A stretch of DNA of 64,000 nt from Caprimulgus europaeus. Lineage: Eukaryota; Chordata; Aves; Caprimulgiformes; Caprimulgidae. Below, in pieces: positions 50,401-63,484 of the stretch. The stretch lies in the NCBI GenBank assembly GCA_907165065.1, contig OU015529.1, positions 8,481,054 to 8,545,053 of the forward strand. Reading direction: 5' to 3'. The translations under genes and the position numbers were made by a program. Numbering within the stretch: position 1 is the first letter of the stretch; each line of letters begins with the position of its first letter. The notes beneath the pieces are model-generated. The model searched no databases and was not told the origin of the DNA. It was given only the letters and a program-made list of their open reading frames with translations.

Positions 50401-53400
50401 AAGACAAGGCTTGTCTTTTGTGTAGTATCACAACTGAAATGAGATGGGCCTTATCCATATGACAAATATTTTTAAGAAATGGGTTATCTTGGGGAGAGAT
50501 TTAAGAGCATGGCTTTGGTATTCAGTGGACAAGATTCTCTTCCAGAATCTGGCATAATTTTTTTTCTTTGCCTTAGATATCGATTCAGTAACAGTATTAG
50601 TCTGAATATAAATTCCTAATTAAAATGTAATTCTCACTTTTAACTCTAGAGAAATTTACAAACCTAGGCTTCTAACAGATTCTGAGAGGGGAGGAATATA
50701 TATATATTTTTTCTTTCCCACAGAGGCTTTATGTTCTGATTGTCATCTTATTTTACAGTACTCGATTCTATTTGGGCCAAATGTACATCTGGTACTCTGA
50801 AACAGGCGTCAGCAGTAACTGCTGTATGCTGCTTCCTCTGAGTTACTGGCAGCTGATGGGTTATAAAGAAATGGCTAGTATTTGGAAGGAAGAGAAGGGA
50901 GAAGGTATTTGAGGGTGGTTTCTAAAAACCACTAAGATTATGAGTGTTAACAGGGAAGTATTGGAATAAGATTTCAATTGGGACAGTGCATTTGAGATAA
51001 ACGACAGTCTTTCTTTTGATCCAGGATCAGGGTGCGCAATTCAAACAAAGCAAAACAACCTATCACTGTATTAAAACCAAAGTGTTTTTTAGTAGCTCAG
51101 GTAGATGTCATGGCCACCTTATGTGTTCACCCTAGTAATACTTATAGGCTTTGAAATACGCCTGTATTTTCTTAGACCAACCTCTGGAGTCTATACAAAC
51201 AGATTTTGAGGATATTGGGCATTTCTCCAGGTTTTCTAGGTGTCTAGTGGTCTTGTTAGTGCCTCATAAAAGCTTCTAGGTATCTGGACAACTAGGATAA
51301 ATGGTTCCTATGCAGGACTACGTTGCATGGCAAGTCCAACATCAGATTTATTTCATAAGAGCTAAATTTGCATAGCATAGGCATAGATATGTGTGTCTTG
51401 CACAGAAACATGCTGAACCTGCCTTGGTAAAGTGGTTTGCAATGTAACAACATCTAGTTCTTTCTTGTCTTTAGAATTTTAGACTTCCCTGGGAAAACTG
51501 AAGTTTCTCTAAACATTACAGAAATAAAACCATTATTGAATGGCTTTAAAGTAGCAACCAAGTTCTTTATTTTAGAGGGGAAGCTGTCTTTGAGTTGTAT
51601 TTTTTTTTTAAAGAGTGCCACTTTGACAGTCCAGTTACATAATGATTCAAATGAACACCACTCTATTAGTTCTTTATCACAAAGCTCAAAGTAGGATCTT
51701 GTTGGCCCCCAACCACTGGAAGGTTTCTGTTCAAGTATATTCCAAATTTACTGGCCAAGTCTGGGTTAGCATTGCAAATCATGTTCAGGAAGGCAGCCAG
51801 GGAACCTGCATCAGTTTGCCCTCTTTGTCTGGCTAGTACTTGTCAACTTGGCCATGAAGCAGATAGCTGGATCTCTTTAGACCTCTCTGTCATGTATTAA
51901 TGTCCTGGGAAGCATCTTCCTGACTCAGAATGTCACAAGACTCCAGATACCAACATCTTAGCAGGATTCTGAACTGTAACTAACTCTTAAGTATTTTTAC
52001 CAATCCCTTCAGCCATTCTGTTTCACCTTGAGTTTAGGATTTATTTATTCAGGACTCCTGCTAGTTAAAAGTATCACTTAAAGGTGTTCAAGGGAATTAA
52101 ACAGATTGAGGAGGACTTCTATATGCTTGACACTTCTTTTAAATATTTCTAGTCAACATTCATCATCTGGGACATAAAGTGGAAACCTTACAGAGAGAGC
52201 ACTTGTGGTTATTCATAGAAATCTTGCAGGAAGAACACTTTTGGTTATTCCTCTAGGGGAAAAAAATATTACATTATCTTTTAAAAAGTTTTAAATCTTG
52301 ATTTTAAATTAATATTAAAACAACAGTCAACACATTTTCAGCTTTCCTTCAATACAGTGTCTCTGTGCTGAAGTGAGCTATTCCAGATGTCTGAAAAAGC
52401 ATTGCTTAATGCCAGAAATCAATAACTTTGAAATTTGTGCTATTTGTACTTTAAGTTTGGCATATTACTTGAATTCAGTTTGTTTACAGTAGAATAAAAA
52501 TGGGTATGGACAATTGTCACAAAGCACATCAATGTATTGAATAATATTCCTTTAAATTGTAGAAAGAACATTATTTTTATATTTGCAGTATTAACTGTAC
52601 CTTTATTCAAGCTCTGCAAAAAAATTCAAATTCAAAATATCACAGGAAATAGCATTGTTTTAGTGGTTACGTATAACTTGTGGGTAGTGACCACAATTAC
52701 ACGAAAATAATATTTTTATATTGAAAATATTTTAATAATTTATAAAACCTACCATTAATGAAGAAAAAACACATTTTCAAGATATTTTGGGTGGGCAAAT
52801 GATTAGCAAAGCAGTACTGTCAATAACATGGACTTTTAAGACTAAGAAGAACAATGGAAAAGAATTACAGATCGTGTTTTGAGAAGGAAAAAAGGATGCT
52901 GAATTTCAGTTTTGTATTTTCCAGCAGACAAAGGCAGCTCCACTGAAGTTAAGTTTTCATATTGCATAGGTGTCTGTATCTTGAAGATTAAATTTACTCA
53001 CTTTTATTCTACAAATGTATGGTCAGTTCTAGGACTTTGATTATCTATCTGTGGAGTCAATTTAGTGATAATGGGATCATTCTAAGCATTTTCAACAAGT
53101 AAAATTTGAAGAAGTTTAAGCATCCAAATGTGAGAATTATATTACAATTTAACAGTATTCTGTCTGAATGTGAATTAAAAGACTTAACCAATTAGGCTGA
53201 ACATTTACATATTTTAAAACATTCCACTAAAAAGTGCAAAGTTTTCAACTAAAACTGTGGTAATGCAGTGAAATAGATACCTTGGGATGAACAGCTTTTT
53301 CCTTTCTGCCTCTCCTTGTGTTCTTCAGGTCTCCAAAAACTACTGTGGCCCAGTTAACTATTCCAAAAGAAAATAATTTAATGTGCTTTAATGATTTTAA

Positions 53401-56400
53401 TTATTAAAATAATTTAATATTTTTTTTAAAAAACTACCAGTTTTGTTTGACATTTAGAATGAAGGTTCTCACTCTTAAAATGTCTCATCTTAACTGTTTT
53501 ATTCTAATGGTATACTAATTCCTGCAATTCTAGCCAGGACTGTAGCCTCCTTTCTATCTCTCTGAACAGTGTCAAAGTAATGCCTGCTTCAAAGCATTTA
53601 CAACACACATGGTCAAGACCAAAATGGAAGACACTTTTGATTACCTGATAAAATCTGAATGCACAAGTTTATTTTCATGATGTTTAGGTCAGGGCAGACT
53701 AAATACATGCATGAATTAATACATGATAAATGAAACTAGGGGAGGTATTATTCTGTGCATTGACATTTACTCCATTGCAGAGGCCACAAATATCCAAAGT
53801 TACAGGTATATGGTTAGCTCTACTTCCCCTTCTCTTGCTGATAGGAGCAGTGGTTGTAAGTAATCTGGAGGAGCAGGGTGTTATGTGTGGTGGTTATGAG
53901 CTTGGTCCCATGCATCCCTGGAGGTCCTACACAGTCAGGTATCCCAGAAAGTTCAGTTGTGCTGTCCCTTACATTGGAACTCTTTTGTGTGTGTGTTGTT
54001 TTTTGTTTTGTTTTTTTTTTTTTCTTCCTTGCTTCTTTTATGTATAAAAAAGGAAAAAGAACTCAGATGTGCTGTGTTGGTGTTTCACAATATCCTGACT
54101 GTGTGTCTGTCAGGATGTTCTGACTACCTCCAGTCATACAGATTACAATGTAATCAAGTTCAGAAATCATGATATTAATCACAATTGTTTTGGATTTTTG
54201 TAATTCTGGCAACATCACACTTACATTTCATTCTGGCAAGACAGTGTTATTGTATATGTTTAACCAAGTTTGTATTATTTTGTTATAAGTAGTGATCTAC
54301 TGGATAATTAACCAAGTCAGAAACTTGGAGGGGTCACCCTGTGGGTGTGTAATTTGTTACAACTTTAAATTTAATATAAAGTATTTACATTTTATCTTAA
54401 AATTTTGTCTGCAAACATAGTTTTTTCTTCTTTCATAAATTAATAACTCAGAAATTCCTATGAGAATGACTTCATCAAATGCCCTCCTTTTCCTTACTTG
54501 GGGCTGCAGATTCCTAGCCTTTTTGTCATTTATAAAATAAATTATATGGCTCAGTTGCTCATATCTACAGCCATTTCTGCGTTCAGAAGTATGACCTTTA
54601 GAAATGTTTTTCAGGTATGATTTGTAAGATGCAAACAATTAGACAATGGACAATCTTGTACGCTGGATGCTCTTCCAGTTTATGTTACAGGATTGGCTAT
54701 TAACCTTTTTACAGGCACAGTCCAGATGAACCTCCATAGTCTGGAGCACATACTTCCATTTAGTGGACCAATAGTTATTCACCAGTGTGCAGGAAAACCT
54801 GAGCTACTGTGATTTAAATGAAGTAGAATTGAAGCAAAGTTGTAAATTAAAATAGGTGCTTATTTAACCTGCTTTTATTTTCAAAGAAACTGGTAATTGC
54901 TGGTTTCCAATGATATGCCAAGTGTTAGAAAGGTGTCCCAGGACAACAGAAAAGATGCTTGTGTGTTCTCCTTGGCCTGATTCCTGCATCCAGGTTATCT
55001 AGAGGAAGAAGGAGTGAGGAGCTTCTGTGCTGAATGGCAAGGCAGGCATGACAAAGTCAGCGAGGGCTGGTGACACAGGTGCTGAGGGTTTCTAAGAAGC
55101 ACTAAGGCTCCTCTCTCCAAGTGCCTGAACAGATCCAAAGGCAAGCTTCAGAGATGATTGCAAAGAAAAGAGACTTTAGTAACTCCAGGAGAATCTGAGT
55201 AAACTTTCTTCAAGTCACGAAACCACTTGGAGAAAAAGACTCATGTTACATTCAGTAGTGGGGGGAAAATGTGTTTTCAAGCCTTGTATTCAGTCAGCCC
55301 CACCCACCTAAAATGAGTTTACTAAAAAAGAAAGCCCAGTGTAATCTATTATTTTCTGTTCTGATAAAATATGGGCTTGAGATTAGAAGGCTTCGGTGTG
55401 TCTGCTTAAACAAGATGACAAATTCACCTTCATATCCCTCACAAATGGACAAAGTGTGGAGTCCTTTACGTTTGGTGACTTTTACTGCCAAGTTAGGATA
55501 CAGTTTATTTAGGAATATTCAAGATGCAGTTACATGTAAATGACTTGAGTCAGAGTCAAGTTTAGATAGAATCCAGGAAGTCTCAATAGTTCACCTTCAT
55601 CATTTAAAAGTATGCGTTGTTTTGTCATCTGAATTATGTGTGCTAGTAAAGCTGCAGGACAGATGCACGCCTTCCATTGTAAAAGCTTTTTTACTGACAT
55701 TACCAGCAGGTAACTGTATACATCTAAAGAAAGTGCTGTAGATTTAATTGTGCATCACATGATTAATCCAGAAAAATTTCTTTAACAGAGCTGTAGTTGG
55801 TGTAGTGAATGCTTGCAGAAAAGCACGGAGGGAAGAAACTGCAAGTAACATCAGTTGTGACTCCAGCTTTCAGACTTGCCTGTTGTGTTTACTTCAGTCT
55901 CTACAGTGCCCAGTGGGTGTTCTGCTGTCATCACAATTTTACAGAAGTAGTAGCAGAGAAGCCAAGTAATGGGATTATCTTGTATTTTAGTAAAGCAAGC
56001 AGGTCTTGATTTTCAACAGTGTTTCCAGCTGATAATCAACTGGATTACAGGATAATTATCTCATTTGTCAGTCATAAGGTTCTTCCTAAACTATAAAAAT
56101 GCACGTGTTAATTAAGGAGCCATTGTTGCTGACTCAAGAACTACTTAGTCCTTTAATCTCATATTTATTGAATACTTTTTTATGACTAAATATATAATTT
56201 CAAATTGTGTTCTGTCCATTTATTTCTCCTGATGTGTTAGAAGTTATTTAGGAAATTGTGTAAACAAACCACACACAGAATAATAAAAAAACCCAGCACC
56301 ACAAAACAAACAAAAAACCCCACCAAAACCCCCACAACCCACAAACAAACAAAAAATGAACCACCTCCCCCTGAAAAAAAATCACAGTAAACAACAACCC

Positions 56401-57483
56401 CACCCTGTTATCACTATACCTATCACACACGGCTGATGGCAGACATCTGAGAATAGCTGGTTTTGCTTTCTCTGTAGGACAAATTCTCAAGGCATTTACA
56501 ACACTAGTTTCTTCCTCTTACATTTTTTTCTTGATGTCCTTTCACCTCACATATAAATATCTTGAGACTTTTTGTACCCTTAATTTCTCACCTCAGAGGA
56601 AGGCCAATCGAACAGAGGTTGTAGAAATTAACACTGACAGAGTTGCTAACTCTGTTTCTCAGTTTTGTGAAACTTCCAGTAAAATTATGATTTTGGTGGT
56701 ATTTACCATCAGGAGAAAAGCTTATTTTACTAGTCAGGGCTAGTGTAGCAAATGTACAGAAAATAAAGTTTTGAAAACTAAGATTATAATGTTGCCTTTG
56801 GTAACTAAATTCTAAAATTATTTTAACCTCCATGCATCTCTTTTGACTTCCCTGTACAGGGCAGGAGTCAGGGCAGATTTGATCCTACAATTCAGAATAA
56901 GGTATGTACAGTAAAAGAAAGCAAAATGTTCCTCTATTATTTAACATTCTTTGCTCTGTAAATTTGAGTGTATTTGGTGTCACATGAAGAGTGAAAACTG
57001 AATACCCATCAGTAGTTGGAGCTGTGCACATGTGAAAATAAAATTGCACTGCTTTTTACACCCCATTGGAGACATTTGAAGACATTTTATCATTTTCAAT
57101 TAAATGTGAAGGGGGAATGAATCTACATGAAAGTGAAGAAGTATGCAAATGCAAGATACCAACATTCTCATTTTTGACATGGGTTTTCTCAGATGCTGTT
57201 CAAGAATTTTATTTCAGTGTTCTGAGATGTTAATGCTTTCCACAATTATCTTTTTAAAGCTGCCTGGATGTCATATTCCTACAGCAATAGACAATTACAA
57301 TATATAATTTTCTAGAGCTTTCGTTTTTTCTGCAAGATCTATGAGGCTCACTAATGCAAATATATTTTATGTAGTACAAGGATTTCCTGTCCTGTGGTTC
57401 AGGATTGCATGGTTTCCACAAGACCAAGTTGTTGGTAATCACAGAAATTAAAAAACAAAACAAAAAAAACAAAAGGATATTTT
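47451..57483. other. Intergenic between CCDC172 and GFRA1, middle part
   Basis: Ten kilobases without a recognisable gene, RNA or young repeat. Present are GT/T-rich stretches at 53985-54025, an A/C-rich low-complexity tract at 56270-56405 and another short one at 57450-57475. All ORFs are short and lack known motifs. Confidence 0.5.
56270..56405. repeat. A/C-rich low-complexity tract
   Basis: About 135 bp in which the plus strand is almost only A and C (AAAACCC, CAAACAAAC, ACCCCC blocks), so the minus strand is G/T only. No fixed unit length. Confidence 0.85.
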
Positions 57484-57735
57484 CAAGTTAATGGCTATAA
57501 ACTAGAAGAGGGTAGGTTTAGATTAGATATTAGGAAGAAATTATTTCCTGTGAGGGTGGTCAGACACTGGCTCAGGTTGCCCAGAGAAGCTGTTGCTGCC
57601 CCCTCCCTGGAAGTGTTCAAGGCCAGGTTGGATGACACTTTGAGCAGCCCGGTCTAGTGGAAGGTGTCCCTGCTGATGGCAGGGGGGTTGGAACTTAAGG
57701 GCCCTTCCAACCCAAAACATTCCATGATACCAGGA
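57484..57735 (+). mobile_element. CR1 LINE 3' fragment
   Basis: GATATTAGGAAGAAATTATT, TCCTGTGAGGGTGGTCAGAC, GCCAGGTTGGATGACACTTT, GGAAGGTGTCCCTGCTGATG and CCCTTCCAACCCAAAACATT lie in order. The same subfamily as 42200-42458, about 90 percent identical by eye. The tail is degraded. Confidence 0.96.
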
Positions 57736-60700
57736 TTCATTCTAAGTTAACAAACCCAATTGTGACCTTGGTTGAATCACACAGGCTCCCTAATGCCTGT
57801 GGGATACTGAAGGTTGATGCTGCTGGCATATGGTTTAGAAGCTGAAGTTTCAAATGATGTTGTTCTAGCATCTGAATTGTCTTCTTCTAGATTTTATAGG
57901 CATGTGAATTACTACTACTTAATATACGATATTTCTTTTTTTTTATCTTTTATATTTTTGCCTAACAGCTTCACACCACGTTTCTTTGCTGACTGTATCC
58001 TCTTGTACCATGGAATTTAGCCCGTCGTTTTGCTGTAGAGGCATGAATCACCTCTCCCACGCTGGCACGAATTGCCTCTACGAACAGCTAGGGGGCTGTA
58101 TTATTCCATTTTCAAAGCAAAAAGACCTAAATCGAGGGATACAACTATTATCAGTCTATCTTAACAACTTTTTTCTTACCAATTTGGCCAAACATCAATG
58201 TCTATGCCTGTAAATCAGTATTTAAAGTTTAATGGAATAATTTGTATAAGATATAGAACTACACAAATGGCTGCAGCTTTGTCTATATTTTCAAATCTTT
58301 AAGGACAACTAGTATGTTGTGTTTCTTAACTGCAAGCTCTCTGAATTGCATTGTACTGGTTTAGTATTTATGTATCTATTGTATTGAAATCATAACATAT
58401 TAGATGTTAATTCCTTGAGGAATTTTGCAACTTTTTTATTTCCTTTTTTTTTTTTTCCTTCTTCCAGGTGGTCTGATACTACATAAAGACAACCTCTGGG
58501 GAGGGCAGGGAAGCAAGAGTTTGCGAAAACTTCCTGGCCAAGAACAGCTGCGGGAATTCACTACCAGGTCTGATTAAATTGGGGGGGACTTTCTTATACT
58601 TTTACATCAATTAAGTCACTCAGTAATTTGGATTGCACTTCCACTTTTTTTTTTTATTTGATTACTGTGTGGATGTTCATTGCTTGCTTTGCTTTTGTTT
58701 TATGTTTTTCCTGATACTTACTGAAAGCTCTAAACCCAAATAAATGACAGGTTCAGTAAAAACTCAATCTTGCTTTTGTGCAGCAAAAGCCCATTCAAGG
58801 CTTCATAAGCCCCTCAAAATTGATTTTTGGAGCACTGTTATTTAATCTGTCCTTTACAAAACTTTAATGCCTTGAGCAAATCCTTCTTGCCTTATTCCCA
58901 CCACTAGGTGCTTTGACTTCACGGCAAGCAGATAAATGTAAGACAGAAAACGCAGTTCACATAGTTCCCCCAGTCCCTAGTAATTCTCTAGCTTGTCTAT
59001 TCTCCCTTTCTCATTATTGAGTAAAACCTTCTGTGTAAACACTACTTTTTGTGCTCCCATGGCACACAGACTTTTTCCCATCAGTTGTTTGCTCTCTCCC
59101 ACCTGCTATATCAGACTCATTAGTTTAGCTTCAGCTTTGCTTCACCTATTCTTTCCCCAAAGAATTGTATTTAAAGTTCATGGCACTGTTCTTATTCTCA
59201 GCATACTTTCTCTCCACACATCTACCAGGCCTCCAGATAATACTGGGTAATGTTTCCTGGCCTCAGTGGCTCCAACTTCAATACTTCCTTGCCAGATTCA
59301 GTCTCTAAAAGGAGGTGTATGGCAGAGATGGCAAAGGGGATCTGCAGGCTAACTATGGCCCAGTTAATGCATTAATTCAACCTTCTTGTCAGCTTACTGT
59401 TACATTGTCACCAGAACTGCTGCCAGCCATAGAAGCTTAATGCAGTGCTCCACCACCACAGCTTTTGCATGTGGGACTGGCTGCAAAACAACATCAACTG
59501 CATTTGAGTCAGTTCTTTTTGCATGTGACACTCTTCTGAGGGTTTGCTGTCAACCATTAATTTATATGCAAAGGAGGAGGCAGAAGGAAATCCAGTAAAA
59601 CTGAATGTAGAAAAAATAGTATTCTGATTTTGCATATCTTGTACAGCTGGCCTCAATTACCATGTGGCCCTCACTGCAGGCGTGGTTTGATGCTGCTGTT
59701 GTATTCAGAGCATTTGGGATCAGCCTGTTAGGTGACAGGAAGACTACAACTGCCCATAGTTTGGGGTTCACTTATCTCAACCTACTCTGAAAAAACAGTG
59801 TTTGAAACACTATTTTTCACAGAAGTTTTATTATCAAATAACTCCTCTACCCTCGTTACTTTGTCTTTTCTTTATTAGAAGTTCTAAATTAAAGAATATC
59901 GGCTAATGTAGGTAACTAGAAAGAACCAAGTAACTAAAATTATGTAAAGACTGGAGTACTAGCTGTTAATGCTGGCAGTAAGTAGCTTGAAGTAGTTAGT
60001 ACTGTCTTCCACATTACTTATATTGTAATGGTCTTTAAACAATAACTCAGTGGTGATTATGTTGTCATCTGTCTTCTAATGAAATGTTTGTCCCTACCAG
60101 CTGTACCTTATATATGTTATATTAATTTTTCTGGAACTTGTTCTACAAAACTCAATCAACAGAATAGGAAACCAGCTTGAATATCTTTAAAATATTCACA
60201 TTAAGGACTTCTGTATGGGGTTTTTTTCATTATTCATTTGACTGAAGAGTCTTATGGTTTGAGTGATTGTCAGACACAAATTGTTAGGTGGACCTTGGTT
60301 TGCCTAAAATCAACATCAAAGCATCCATAGACTTCATTGCACCCCAGAGGAGGTAAAAGGCAATTAGAAAACAATGTGCAAAGAGCAGAAAGATTATGAT
60401 CCCAGCCACAGAGTGGCTTATGGGTTTTTGTCTGGTATCTTTTAAAATTCTTAAAAAACCTGAAAATGATTGGTAGCTATGATTTGCGATAGGGAAGACA
60501 TATGCAGTACTAATACAACATGGCACTTCAGTTCAGGAGAGCTGTACACCTTGTGTCTTAATGTGACACCAGTTCAACACGCAAGTGACTTCAGTTACCC
60601 AAAACCACAGTGATCCTCTGTGAAGAGAGTAAAGTACTTGTGTTGTCTCAGTGCTAGCAGGACATGGAAATTAGTTTAGTAATAAATAGAAGGGATAGCA

Positions 60701-62414
60701 TCCAGTGATTAATTTAAAAATATGAAGGGGAGGGGGGGAAAAAAGGTAATTTCTGCTGTGGAACAAATGTCCTTGTGATTGGCAAGAAGCTTTCTCACAC
60801 CTACAGTTCTGTTAAAAAGTGTGTAGTGGTTGGACATTCTGAGAAACTTTATGTAGCATGGACTTTCTTCTTGTATTTTTTTTTTTTCCAGACCATGGCT
60901 GCATTTTAAAACTTTTTTGGATTAAGACATTTTAACCTTTTTTCAATTTGGGCGATAGTTTTCCCAAGATGAGTCAAAACACTGTCAAGAGGAGTGTTTA
61001 GTGATAATATTCAGAATTTCAGATGCATGCTTTCCAGCTGTCTTGTTAGTTCTGAACTGTTAGTAACATTTTATTCAATTTTTAACACTTAAAACATGAT
61101 TTCAGTTTCACTGTGATAGTAAACACCCTGCAAAAGCTGTGTTTTATAACAGCAAAAGTATCTATGAATGCAGAGATTTGCAATGTGTTGCTTTTATATG
61201 CCAAATAATACTCTGTGTGTTTATATATATATGTATTCAGGACATTAATGCATGAATGGTTTTGTAAATAGCGGCTTGGATTTCAGTCTTCATTTCACAG
61301 GCCTTGCTCTGCTGTGAATGTTGTAGCTGTTCCTCACATAGATTTGTAAACAACAGGAGAATAATTCTACCTGTGTGTATTGGACACACAGATAACTTCT
61401 ATACAAAGCTTATGTGTCATAACAGCGTCAAAATTACCAGTGAAGAAGTCATCATCTCTCTATGTCACCCAGTTCAATTTGTATGGAAGGTGTCTGTAAG
61501 GCCAACTTGTTTCATTAAATACCAGCTGCTTCAAAAAGCTGAAGCTGACTTGTACCATCAATGCCATCACCAACTTAGCACCTTCTAATTATGTCAAAAT
61601 ACTCTAGAAACCTGGCCATTGTCTTTGTTTCTTTCCAATTATATCCTTGTACATGCAGCAGAGAATAGATTTTGTGACCATATAATAGTATATGTCTCTT
61701 CAAATTAAATGAGCAAAACATAAACAGTGACTTAATCAATTGCAACTTGACATCACTATTATGGAGAGAATCAGTACTCTGGACAGTTTTGCCTTTTTTT
61801 TTTTTTTTGGTAGAAATATTAATCTGGCTGTTAAGTGGCAGGAGAGGAAAAGAAAAAAAAAAATAGAAGGCTTCCACTCGGGTTCTGTGAATGTCTCTGT
61901 ATATCCTGGCATATGCTAAGCTTTTAAATAAGTGTTTCTGAAGTACCTTGCAACAGTTTAGCTCCATCTGCCATCCAGTTTTCGCTGTAAAAGTGGCCAG
62001 CCTGATTGTCTTCCATCTCATGAGGTGAAGCAAACTCCTTGAGGCAAATTTTATTGTGACAAGAGGCAAATTCCTTAAGTCAAATGGGCCAAATAGCTGG
62101 CAAAATTGCCAAGTAAAGTATATAGTGATTCTTTTTATTATTAAAAAAAAAAACCCCAAAACAACCCCAAACAAAACACCAAACCACCCACCAACAAACC
62201 AACATTTGGTTGCAGCTAAAACAGAAAAACACCTGAATAACAAAAAATCTGGGCAGGGACGCTATTTTAGGCTAATTGCGTTTTGTTGGGTTTCGGGGGA
62301 GCGCTGCATAGTAGCAACTGTGGGAAAGCCACTAAATAGTTCTCTGTTTGAACCATCTGTCACGAAGATGGGACATATGTTCGCTTTGTTTATTCAGGAG
62401 CCAAGTGGAAGCCG
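57736..62414. other. Intergenic upstream of the GFRA1 promoter
   Basis: No coding gene is recognised. There is a candidate spliced exon at 58468-58567, a GC-richer patch around 58010-58090, an unidentified block at 59330-59770, A/T runs at 61795-61808 and 61853-61862, and an A/C-rich tract at 62143-62203. The 222-codon minus ORF (62243-61575) is judged spurious. Confidence 0.5.
62143..62203. repeat. A/C-rich low-complexity tract near the GFRA1 promoter
   Basis: An A-run followed by AACCCCAAAACAACCCC-type sequence with no G or T for about 50 bases. Same style as the tract at 56270-56405. Confidence 0.85.
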
Positions 62415-63290
62415 ATACACTCAGCCGGCCCCGGCCTAGGGCTGGGCTGGCCCGGGCCGGGCACCGCGCCGCGCCCCGGGGATGTGGCCCCCGCGGGTCT
62501 CACCGCTCCCGGAGCGCAGTCTGTGCCGGGCGGCGCGTCCTCCCGCCGTGCCCCGAGGAGAGCTACGGGGGAAAGCCGGGCGGTGCCTCGGGGTTGCAGC
62601 GGGACGCTCCGGGCTTCCCCCGCGGGTGGCGGGGCCGGCAAGGAGAGACCGTGGCCGCCGAGCCCCGGTGGTGGGCGAGGGCGGGCGGGCGGCAGCACCC
62701 GCCCGCCGCCTCTCCCGCAGCTCAGTCAGTTGGCGGCGGCTTCCGCTCGGAAACGCTCCCGCCGCGCCAAGCGCCCCTGGGGCTCCGTGCCCGGGAGCTC
62801 CCGGAGCCGCGGCCGCCCTGCTCTGCTCGGCGGAACCGCAGCAGCCGCCTCTGCTGGGGCTCCGCGCCTCCCGCTGAGCTTCCTTCCCTCCTCCCGCTCC
62901 CATCCCAATTTCCCCAGCCAAACTTTCCCCGCCGCGCTCCGACACGGCGGCGGAGGACGAGCGCAGCGCGCAAACTGCGCGGCTCTCCACGCACCGCCTC
63001 CCCGCCCCGGCGCAAGCCAATACATAAAGTTACGGATTGGAGAGTGGAAGAGGCGAATTTCCCAGGGGGGTCGGGCAGCCCTGGGGAGCCCCAGCCCGGG
63101 GCTGCGGGGCTGAGAGCGGCTCACCCCGGCTGCGGGGCCGGGGGCGGGCGCCGCGGATCTCGTCCCCCCCCCTCGTGTGTGTTCTCGGTCCCTCCCTGGG
63201 AACAGGCGCTGCCCACCCAAGGAGGCGACCGGCGCTCCTGCCCCGCTCCCGCTGCTCACTCCACACACATATACCCGAGCGTGCGCCTCT
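62415..63290 (+). promoter_or_regulatory. GFRA1: GFRA1 CpG-island promoter
   Basis: About 875 bp of very GC-rich, CpG-dense sequence with many GC boxes (CCGCCCC, GGGCGG and relatives) rises abruptly from AT-rich flanks. Near 63017-63040 it holds a CCAAT box (63017-63021), a TATA-like TACATAAA (63021-63028) and an inverted CCAAT (ATTGG, 63036-63040), a compact core-promoter arrangement. A start around 63050 would give a 5' leader of about 550 nt if unspliced. It is the only CpG island in the window and lies directly upstream of the GFRA1 start codon. Confidence 0.85.
63017..63040 (+). promoter_or_regulatory. Candidate core promoter (CCAAT, TATA-like, inverted CCAAT)
   Basis: CCAAT at 63017-63021 overlaps the TATA-like TACATAAA at 63021-63028, followed by ATTGG at 63036-63040. 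This AT-rich island within the GC-rich block is the best visible position for directing initiation around 63050-63060. The vertebrate CCAAT factor normally binds further upstream, so the elements may serve different start sites. Confidence 0.4.
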
Positions 63291-63291
63291 C

Positions 63292-63311
63292 TCCCTCCCT
63301 CCCTCCCTCCC
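63292..63311. repeat. (TCCC)5 tract in the GFRA1 leader
   Basis: Five perfect TCCC units, with CTC before. The minus (template) strand carries GGGAGGGAGGGAGGGAGGGA, five G-triplets with one-base loops. Confidence 0.95.
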
Positions 63312-63484
63312 TGAAGTCAGTGCTTGTGTTTGCAGGTTGCTCAGACCTGAAATCTGAGGGAAAAAGCTCAGCGTTTGCATCGCTGCTCCTGCTGCTGGTG
63401 GTGGTAAGCGGTGAAGAGGAGAGAGGTGGCTTTTTGTTTGGTGGTTTGGTTTTTTTTCCCCCCTTTTTTTCCCCTTTGAATTCA

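Noticed and set aside
53730-54047. 105-codon plus-strand ORF with hydrophobic segments
   Set aside because: The hydrophobic C-terminus comes from a GT/T-rich low-complexity tract, and overlapping frames are equally open.
58035-58081. Inverted repeat GTAGAGGCA ... TGCCTCTAC with a 29-base loop
   Set aside because: Nine-base arms with this loop length are expected several times by chance in 64 kb, and the stem does not extend into a miRNA-like hairpin.
61575-62243. 222-codon minus-strand ORF upstream of GFRA1
   Set aside because: It passes through the A/C-rich tract and two homopolymer runs (giving FGVLFGVVLGFFF and KKKKK) and shows no domain, conserved pattern or splice context.
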